In this document: positions 58,255-64,000 of the stretch, one piece after another
Numbering within the stretch: position 1 is the first letter of the stretch
Layout: the number at the start of each line of letters is the position of its first letter
DNA from: Ferrovibrio sp.
GTDB lineage: Bacteria; Pseudomonadota; Alphaproteobacteria; Ferrovibrionales; Ferrovibrionaceae
Length of the DNA: 64,000 bases
Direction: 5' to 3'
Assembly: GCF_025869515.1 (NCBI RefSeq)
Contig: NZ_JAOZVR010000012.1
Location: 32,886-96,885, forward strand
The notes under the pieces: model-generated
Seen by the model: the letters and a program-made list of their open reading frames with translations, nothing else
Databases searched by the model: none
What the model was told of the DNA's origin: nothing
Translations under genes and position numbers: made by a program

Positions 58255-59052
58255 TCAGGGCTTGCGCGTCTTCAGCAGGTCGACCACGTCATCGAAGATA
58301 TAGGCGCCGGTGGCGATCACCGAGGGGTGGCGGTGTTTCGCGCTGCCATAGACCAGCGGCGCGCCATCGGCTGTGGTGACGCGGCCGCCGGCTTCGCGCA
58401 CCAGCAGGTCGGCGGCGGCGACATCCCAGTCGCTTTTCTCGGTCAGGCTGATGGCGGCATCGAAACGGCCGGCCGCCACCAGCGCCATGCGATAGGCGAT
58501 CGAGTTGCGATAGGCGAAATCGGCCTTGGCCGTGCGTGCCAGCCAGCCATGGCGTTCGAAGGTGCGTCGCGAGGCGAGGAAGCGCGCTTCCATCAGGCTG
58601 GCATGGCCCGAGGCCTGGATCGGCTTGCCGTTCAGCCGGGCGCCGCCCCCGGCAGTGGCGTCGAACATCTCGTCGCTGGCCGGATTGTAGATCGCCGCCA
58701 GCACCGGCTGGCCATCATGCATCAGGGCGATGCAGATGGTGAATTCCGGCTTGCGCTCGAGGAAGGCGCGGGTGCCGTCGATCGGATCGATGATCCATTG
58801 CGCAGGACCGCCATTGGGGCCCTTGCCGGGCCGGATGCCGCTTTCCTCGCTGAGCCAGCCGTAATCCGGCCGCGCGCCGGACAGCCGCTCGCTCAGCAGG
58901 GTGTCGACGGCGATATCGGCTTCCGAGACGGGATCGTTGGGTTTCTTGTTCCAGGATTTCACATCGCCGCGGAAAAAATGCAGCGCGATCTCGCCGGCCT
59001 CGCGCGCCGCCGCGAGGGCAAGCGCATGATCCTGTCTGAGCGAGGTGGCCAT
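58255..59052 (-). CDS. 3'(2'),5'-bisphosphate nucleotidase/inositol monophosphatase family (CysQ-like)
   Basis: The 265-residue phosphatase has NDPVSEADIAVDTLL, LSEESG (metal Glu), WIIDPIDGTRAFLERKPEF (metal Asp pair) and WDVAAADLLVREAGG near the C-terminus. The DPIDGTRAF variant and the following segment are nearer to CysQ-like 3'-phosphoadenosine phosphatases and histidinol-phosphatase-like members than to SuhB. The start at 59052 (MATSLRQ) is 17 bases after the pmbA stop; no good Shine-Dalgarno, so coupling is likely. Confidence 0.82.
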   Translation of the reverse strand: MATSLRQDHALALAAAREAGEIALHFFRGDVKSWNKKPNDPVSEADIAVDTLLSERLSGARPDYGWLSEESGIRPGKGPNGGPAQWIIDPIDGTRAFLERKPEFTICIALMHDGQPVLAAIYNPASDEMFDATAGGGARLNGKPIQASGHASLMEARFLASRRTFERHGWLARTAKADFAYRNSIAYRMALVAAGRFDAAISLTEKSDWDVAAADLLVREAGGRVTTADGAPLVYGSAKHRHPSVIATGAYIFDDVVDLLKTRKP

Positions 59053-59069
59053 CGGCGCGCCGTTCGTCG

Positions 59070-60425
59070 TCAGCGGCCGGCGACGGTCATGCCGTCGATG
59101 CGCACGGTCGGCGCATTGGTGCCGAAGCGGAAGGTGAGGTCGTTGGCCGGCACCAGGTTGGCGAACATCTGCTTCAGGTTGCTGGCGATGGTGATTTCCG
59201 AAACCGGTTCGGCGAGCTGGCCGTCGCGGATCAGAAAACCGGCGGCGCCGCGGCTGTAATCGCCGGTCACGCCATTCACGCCCATGCCGATCAGCTCGGT
59301 GACATAGAGGCCTTCCCTGATATCGGCCATCAGCTCGGCCGGCGTGTGCTTGCCCGGCTCGAGATGCACGTTGGTCGGAGACGGCGAGGGCGGCGACGAG
59401 GTGCCGCGCGAGGCATGGCCGGTGCTCTGCATGCCAAGCTGGCGCGCGGTGGCGCAATCGAGCAGCCAGGTGGTGAGCCGGCCGTCCTCGATCAGCGCGC
59501 GGGTGGGGGCGGCGACGCCTTCCAGGTCGAACCAGCGCGAGCGGAAGCCGCGCTGGCGCAGCGGGTCGTCGATGATGCGGATGCCCGGCGCGAAGACCAT
59601 TTCGCCCAGCCGGTCTTTCAGGAACGAAGTGCCGCGCGCCACGCCGGCGCCGTTGATGGCGCCGAGGAAATGGCCGAGCAGCCCATTGGCGACGCGCGCA
59701 TCGAACAGGATCGGCATGGCGCCGCTGTCCAGCTTGCGCGGATTGAGGCGTTTCACCGCGCGTTCGCCGGCATTGCGGCCGACGCTTTCGGGTGCGGGCA
59801 GGTCGCTGAGATAGGTGCGCGCTTCGTAGTCGCTGTCGCGCTCCATGCCGGTATCCTGGCCGGCGATCACCGAGGCCGCGATGCTGTGCCAGCCGATCCA
59901 GCCGGCCCCGTTGAAGCCGGCGGTATTGGCATAGGCCGACATGCTGAAGGCACGGCCGGCGCTGCCGCCCTCGGAATTCGTCACGCCGCTCACCGCCATG
60001 GCGGCCGATTCTGCGGTCCTGGCGCGTTCCAGCAGCTGCGGCATTTCCAGCTCGACGCCATCGAAGAGATCGAAGTCCTGCGGCTGTGTCGCCAGCTGGG
60101 CCGGATCGGGCAGGCCGCAGAATTTATCCTCCGGCGCCACGCGCGCCATGCTGATGGCGCGGCCGACCAGTTCGTCCAGCGTGGCTTTGGCAAAATCGGT
60201 GGTGGAGACGCAGGCCTGACGCTGGCCCATCAGCACGCGCAGGCCGAGCTCGCGGCTTTCCGAACTTTCGACATCCTCCGGCTTGCCCAGGCGGACGCCG
60301 GCGCTGAGCGAGCGCGATTCATGGTAGAGCGCATCGGCGTTCTCGGCGCCGGCCCTGCGGGCGGCGGCAATCAGGTCGGCGACCAGGGACTGCGCATCGG
60401 CGGCGCGTTTGGCGGTATCGGACAT
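59070..60425 (-). CDS. pmbA: TldD/PmbA family metallopeptidase subunit (PmbA/TldE)
   Basis: The 451-residue protein matches PmbA: ADALYHESRSLSAGVRLGKPEDVESSESRELGLRV at the N-terminus, GQDTGMERDSDYEARTYL, and the C-terminal GVNGVTGDYSRGAAGFLI and ENG-type INTFRFGTNAPT. In E. coli PmbA/TldE pairs with TldD to form a protease that matures microcin B17 and degrades CcdA. The HExxxH site is on TldD, which is not in this window. Gene order pmbA then cysQ-like is tight. Confidence 0.9.
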   Translation of the reverse strand: MSDTAKRAADAQSLVADLIAAARRAGAENADALYHESRSLSAGVRLGKPEDVESSESRELGLRVLMGQRQACVSTTDFAKATLDELVGRAISMARVAPEDKFCGLPDPAQLATQPQDFDLFDGVELEMPQLLERARTAESAAMAVSGVTNSEGGSAGRAFSMSAYANTAGFNGAGWIGWHSIAASVIAGQDTGMERDSDYEARTYLSDLPAPESVGRNAGERAVKRLNPRKLDSGAMPILFDARVANGLLGHFLGAINGAGVARGTSFLKDRLGEMVFAPGIRIIDDPLRQRGFRSRWFDLEGVAAPTRALIEDGRLTTWLLDCATARQLGMQSTGHASRGTSSPPSPSPTNVHLEPGKHTPAELMADIREGLYVTELIGMGVNGVTGDYSRGAAGFLIRDGQLAEPVSEITIASNLKQMFANLVPANDLTFRFGTNAPTVRIDGMTVAGR

Positions 60426-60480
60426 GGAAATACTCGATCTGGAAGTATGGGGTCAGGCGATTACTGATCAGGCGCCAGTT

Positions 60481-60783
60481 TCAGGCATCGGTCTTATCGT
60501 CCATCCTGTAGGACATATATGCAATGACCGCGACAAAACAACCGATCACCCAGGCGAGCGGGCTGAGGGGGGCGTGCCAGTCCTGCCAGTCGCTGCCGGT
60601 GAGCCTGGCGGCGATCTGGGCCGCCAGGTCGAGCGCGATGGCGCCGATGCCGACGCCCAGCGCGGCCGAGAAGGCCAGATTCCAGGCGCCGCGCAGCAGG
60701 CTGGCCGGATGCCACCACGGCAGCAGGTCGCGGTCGGAGGGCCGAGGTTTGCGGAAGAGGGAAAGAGGCTGACGGAAACGCAT
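60481..60783 (-). CDS. small two-helix membrane protein, unknown function
   Basis: The 100-residue protein has a basic N-terminus (MRFRQPLSLFRKPRP) and two predicted membrane helices (about residues 35-58 and 75-93), ending YMSYRMDDKTDA. I do not recognise a family. It starts 8 bases after the stop of the adenylate cyclase gene on the same strand, so it is probably co-transcribed with it and may be an accessory. The start at 60783 is preferred over the longer frame to 60861, which would overlap the cyclase. Confidence 0.55.
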   Translation of the reverse strand: MRFRQPLSLFRKPRPSDRDLLPWWHPASLLRGAWNLAFSAALGVGIGAIALDLAAQIAARLTGSDWQDWHAPLSPLAWVIGCFVAVIAYMSYRMDDKTDA

Positions 60784-60791
60784 CGATCCGG

Positions 60792-62228
60792 TCAGTGGAT
60801 GGTGGGCGTCGGTTCGGGTGCGTCGGCCTCGGCGGTGATCGCCGGGCGGGCGAGAATCCACAGCACCATGCGGTCGCGCAGGCCACGGATCGGCTGCGGT
60901 TTCAGTGCCACCATGTCGCGCACCGCGCCCTGGTCGCCGCGGGTTTCTTCCACCAGCCTGTCGACAAAGGCCTGGCTGAGGCAGAGCTGCGCATTCAGGC
61001 TGCGGGTCATCTGCTCCAGCCGGTGCGCCACATTCACGGTTTCGCCGATCAGGGCATATTCGACGCGGGTTTCGTCGCCGATATTGCCGAGCGTCAGCGG
61101 GCCGTAATGGATGCCGACGGCCAGCTGCAGCGGCACCTGGCGCAGCAGCCTGCGCTGGCGATTGAGCAGGTCCATCTCGCGCAGCATGGCGCGCGCCGCG
61201 AGCAGGGCGGCCGAAGCATCGCGCGGCCCGGGTCGTGGCGTGCCGAAGGAGGCCATGATGCCGTCGCCGAGATATTTATCCAGCGTGCCGGCATTGTCGG
61301 CGACGGCGCGCGACAGGCGCTGATGCACCTCGCGCAGGATGCCGATGGTCTGTTCCGGCGTGTGGTCGTCGGCGATCTGGGTGAAGCCGATCAGATCGGC
61401 GAACAGCACGGCGGCATCCAGCTGCTTCACCTGGCCGAGCGCATCGTCCATGCGCGACAGTTCCTCGGCGATATGCGGCGAGAAATGCCGCGACAGGTTG
61501 CGGCGGGCGCGTTCGCTCTCGACCTGGCGCGCCAGCAGGGTGCGCGAGCGCATTACGGCAACCGCCAGCAGCATGCCGATCATGCCGATCAGGATCACGC
61601 GCGACAGGAATTCGCCCAGCCGCACATTCCAGGGATTGAGGATATAATCGATGCGCTCCTGCATCGGCACATTCAGGATATTGTCGAAGCGGCTGCCGAA
61701 GGTGACATCGGGCTGCATGGCGATATACATCGTGCCGATGGTCCAGCAGACGATGGCGGCCAGCGTGGTGGTAAGCACGGTGCGCGCCGACTGGCCGAGC
61801 GCCGACAACACCACGAACAGCGCGACATAGAGAATGGTGTCGAAGTCGAGCCGCATCGGCGGCGGCAGCATATGGCTGTCGAAGGGGTTGGGCAGCACGA
61901 TGGCGGCGGTCAGCAGCGCCATGTCGATGAACGGGAAAACGATATGCATCCACGGCCGGTCGAGTTCCGGCTTGCGCAGCAGCAATTGCAGATAGGCCGA
62001 GAAGGCGAAGGCGCCGAGATAGCCGTAGTAGTTGAGCGCCAGCGGCCAGCCCATCTCGATGCTGAGGATGGTGGCGACGATGATGCAGACGGCATAGCGC
62101 AGGCCGATGGTCAGCCGCAGCGCCTCGTATTCCTCATGGCGGAAGGCGAGCGACAGGCGATCGGTTTCGGCGGCGGTTTTCGAATCGCCGCCGCAAATCT
62201 GGTCCCGCAGGCTTTGCCACAGCCGCAT
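60792..62228 (-). CDS. membrane adenylate/guanylate cyclase, class III
   Basis: The 478-residue protein has about six N-terminal membrane helices (residues about 45-250) and a C-terminal class III cyclase domain. The metal-binding Asp is in AAVLFADLIGFTQIADD, DKYLGDGIMASFG holds the second Asp and the substrate loop, and EYALIGETVNVAHRLEQM follows with the transition-state Asn and Arg. It makes cAMP (or cGMP) at the membrane. The start ATG at 62228 is the first with homologous sequence; the open frame continues to 62294. Confidence 0.87.
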   Translation of the reverse strand: MRLWQSLRDQICGGDSKTAAETDRLSLAFRHEEYEALRLTIGLRYAVCIIVATILSIEMGWPLALNYYGYLGAFAFSAYLQLLLRKPELDRPWMHIVFPFIDMALLTAAIVLPNPFDSHMLPPPMRLDFDTILYVALFVVLSALGQSARTVLTTTLAAIVCWTIGTMYIAMQPDVTFGSRFDNILNVPMQERIDYILNPWNVRLGEFLSRVILIGMIGMLLAVAVMRSRTLLARQVESERARRNLSRHFSPHIAEELSRMDDALGQVKQLDAAVLFADLIGFTQIADDHTPEQTIGILREVHQRLSRAVADNAGTLDKYLGDGIMASFGTPRPGPRDASAALLAARAMLREMDLLNRQRRLLRQVPLQLAVGIHYGPLTLGNIGDETRVEYALIGETVNVAHRLEQMTRSLNAQLCLSQAFVDRLVEETRGDQGAVRDMVALKPQPIRGLRDRMVLWILARPAITAEADAPEPTPTIH

Positions 62229-62348
62229 GGAATTTCGCCGCCTTATCCTGTCCCTGTCGGCCCGATTGTCGTTGGGGAAGGCCGGTGCCGTCAATCGGCG
62301 GTCCTGTGACTTAGGTCATAGGCGGTGGAGAATCCGCCCGATCCGGGG

Positions 62349-63863
62349 CTATTTCCAGATCGGCTTGCCCGATCCCGGCAGGCCCAGTCTGGCCCATTTC
62401 TCGGTCACGGTGCGGATCACGTCCGCGTCCATGCGGATTTTCTCGCCCCACTCTCTTTTCGTCTCCGGCGGCCATTTGTTGGTGGCATCCAGGCCGATCT
62501 TGCTGCCGAGGCCGGATTCCGGGCTGGCGAAATCGAGATAGTCGATCGGCGTATGCTCGACGAAGGTGACGTCGCGGGCCGGGTCCATGCGGGTCGACAT
62601 CGCCCAGACCACATCCTTCCAGTCGCGCGCGTCGATGTCGTCGTCCACCACGATGATCCACTTGGTGTACATGAACTGGCGCAGGTAAGACCACACGCCC
62701 ATCATCACGCGCTTGGCATGGCCGGGATAGGCCTTTTTCATGCTGACCACGGCGACGCGGTAGGAGCAGCCTTCCGGCGGCAGCCAGAAATCGACGATCT
62801 CAGGGAACTGCTGGCGGATCAGCGGCACGAACACATCGTTGAGCGCCTCGCCCAGCACGCTGGGCTCGTCCGGCGGCCGACCGGTGAAGGTGCTGAGGTA
62901 GATCGGCTGTCTGCGCATGGTGATGGCGCTGATGGTGAAGACCGGGAACTGCTCGACCGAGTTGTAATAGCCGGTATGGTCGCCATAGGGGCCTTCGTCG
63001 CGGTAATCCTCCAGCGAGACATGGCCCTCCAGCACGATTTCGGCCTCGGCCGGCACCTTCAATGGAATGGTCTTGCAGTCGACCAGCTCGACGCGCTTCC
63101 CGCGAAGGAGTCCGGCGAACTGGTATTCCGACAGCGTGTCCGGCACCGGCGTCACGGCGGCGAGAATCGTGCCCGGATCGGCGCCGATCACCACGGCGGC
63201 GGGGAAGGGCTCGCGTTTGCCGGCCTGTTTCCAGCGCTGGTGCTGCTGGGCGCCGCCGCGATGCTTGAGCCAGCGCATCAGGGTCTGGTTTTTGTTCAGC
63301 ACCTGCATGCGATAGATGCCGAGATTGAAACGGTCGGTCTTGTCGGTCTTGCTCGGGCCCTGGGTGACCACCAGCGGCCAGGTGATCAGCGGCGCCGGCT
63401 CGCCCGGCCAGCAGGTCTGGATCGGCAGTTGGTTGAGGTCGATCTCGTCGCCCTGCAACACCACCTCATGTACCGGCGCGCTGCTCACGGTTTTCGGCTG
63501 CATCGCCATTACGGTTTTCACCAGCGGCAGCAGGCCGAGCGCCTCGCGGAAACCGCCGGGCGGTTCGGGCTGGCGCAGGAAGGCCAGCGTCTCGCCGACA
63601 TCCTTCAGCTCTTCCGGCCTGCGATCCATGCCGAGCGCCACGCGGTCCACGGTGCCGAAAAGATTCACCAGCACCGGAATGTCGCTCGGGCTGCCATCGG
63701 CGCGCACGGGGTTTTCGAACAGCACGGCGGGCCCGCCTTCAGCGAGCAGGCGGGTCTGGATTTCGGTCATCTCCAGCACGGTGGAGACCGGTTCGCGCAC
63801 GCGCACCAGCCGGCCGCTCTGTTCCAGCTGGGCCATGAAATCGCGGAGCGAGGCGTAAGGCAT
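62349..63863 (-). CDS. ubiD: UbiD family decarboxylase
   Basis: The 504-residue protein is a prenyl-FMN-dependent decarboxylase; UbiD itself decarboxylates 4-hydroxy-3-polyprenylbenzoate in ubiquinone synthesis. It has [19 protein letters not shown], the prFMN region NLGIYRMQV, the Glu-rich catalytic stretch [12 protein letters not shown] and [23 protein letters not shown] with the conserved Asp residues. UbiX, which makes the cofactor, is not in the window. The ATG at 63863 overlaps the stop of the upstream transporter (TGATG). Confidence 0.93.
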   Translation of the reverse strand: MPYASLRDFMAQLEQSGRLVRVREPVSTVLEMTEIQTRLLAEGGPAVLFENPVRADGSPSDIPVLVNLFGTVDRVALGMDRRPEELKDVGETLAFLRQPEPPGGFREALGLLPLVKTVMAMQPKTVSSAPVHEVVLQGDEIDLNQLPIQTCWPGEPAPLITWPLVVTQGPSKTDKTDRFNLGIYRMQVLNKNQTLMRWLKHRGGAQQHQRWKQAGKREPFPAAVVIGADPGTILAAVTPVPDTLSEYQFAGLLRGKRVELVDCKTIPLKVPAEAEIVLEGHVSLEDYRDEGPYGDHTGYYNSVEQFPVFTISAITMRRQPIYLSTFTGRPPDEPSVLGEALNDVFVPLIRQQFPEIVDFWLPPEGCSYRVAVVSMKKAYPGHAKRVMMGVWSYLRQFMYTKWIIVVDDDIDARDWKDVVWAMSTRMDPARDVTFVEHTPIDYLDFASPESGLGSKIGLDATNKWPPETKREWGEKIRMDADVIRTVTEKWARLGLPGSGKPIWK

Positions 63864-64000
63864 CAGGCTTGCACCCTGGTTGCGGCTTGCGGTTTGTGGG
63901 TCGCGAAATACAGGCCCGGCAGCACCAGCGCCGCGCCGATCCAATGGTAGAATGCAAAAGCCTCGCCGAGAAGCAGCCAGGCCATCACGGCGGTGTAAAC
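63863..64000 (-). CDS. EamA/DMT family transporter, C-terminal end (5' part outside window)
   Basis: The - strand frame entering at 64000 reads 45 codons and stops at 63863. It encodes [26 protein letters not shown] and a basic tail, the last membrane helices of a drug/metabolite transporter of the EamA type. Its stop overlaps the ubiD start. Substrate cannot be judged. Confidence 0.7.
   Translation of the reverse strand, partial: VYTAVMAWLLLGEAFAFYHWIGAALVLPGLYFATHKPQAATRVQA

Noticed and set aside
60795..62309. 504-codon frame on the + strand
   Set aside because: Antisense to the adenylate cyclase, which has all class III motifs.
62325..63950. 541-codon frame on the + strand
   Set aside because: Antisense to ubiD.
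1..64000. CRISPR arrays, insertion sequences, integrases, rRNA genes
   Set aside because: I looked for spaced direct repeats, transposase motifs, terminal inverted repeats and rRNA cores and saw none.

Overview
The window is chromosomal DNA from a GC-rich alphaproteobacterium, probably near Rhodospirillales; I cannot assign a species. The evidence is ubiquinone genes (coq7-type hydroxylase, ubiD), an L31 without zinc cysteines, two GGAAC-N16-CGTT promoters of the EcfG general stress type, a ROSE-type RNA thermometer before hsp20, FNR/FixK boxes (TTGA-N6-TCAA), TRAP transport and GntR/IclR/MarR-controlled catabolic islands. I see no insertion sequence, prophage, integrase or CRISPR array. Genes are tightly packed and most long second-strand frames are GC-driven shadows.

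Layout. 1-2.7 kb: end of metY, an alpha/beta hydrolase, thiE and a suhB-like phosphatase. 2.8-6.8 kb: an envelope locus with a Pro/Ala-rich OmpA-domain protein, a MotA/ExbB-like channel protein, a coiled-coil MotB-like protein and a DUF3574 protein. 6.8-12.9 kb: a paraoxonase-like lactonase, an ABC exporter, a trypsin-like lipoprotein, rpmE, an unknown 88-residue protein and hsp20 with a heat-shock promoter and thermometer. 12.9-16.3 kb: the glycolytic set gap-pgk-fda. 16.4-25.3 kb: housekeeping, envelope and repair genes (DUF2459, pagL, gluQ, an alkA-like gene, an esterase, HNH, coq7, dsbB, a DedA gene, tRNA-Leu, csbD, an hpf-like gene) and an MFS carrier.

25.4-35.4 kb is an aromatic-acid island. 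A crotonase, a feruloyl-CoA-synthase-type ligase and a thiolase (one + strand run), with a MarR regulator and a 4-hydroxybenzoyl-CoA-thioesterase-like protein, suggest CoA-dependent beta-oxidation of hydroxycinnamates. Next to it lie an IclR regulator and pcaHGBDC, which take protocatechuate to 3-oxoadipate. Shared half-palindromes before the crotonase and at marR, and a perfect 23-bp palindrome between iclR and pcaH, are likely operators. After rhlE, 37-44.6 kb is a hexuronate island: uronate dehydrogenase, galactarolactone cycloisomerase, galactarolactone isomerase, KdgD, a GntR regulator and a TRAP transporter, with two TTGTATGAYAA sites in the divergent promoter region.

44.7-51.5 kb holds a cysteine-desulfhydrase-like enzyme, pirin, PPK2, ChaB, a Clp-fold protease, a host-attachment-family protein, a zinc alcohol dehydrogenase, an L,D-transpeptidase and a small lipoprotein. 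Two identical, inverted FNR/FixK boxes bracket the last part. 51.5-56.4 kb has gabD, a DauA-like D-amino-acid dehydrogenase and a molybdopterin oxidoreductase. Then come a decamer tandem repeat, a GST, a 27-residue membrane microprotein with its own EcfG promoter, an SDR, a CysQ-like phosphatase, pmbA, an adenylate cyclase, ubiD and the end of an EamA transporter.
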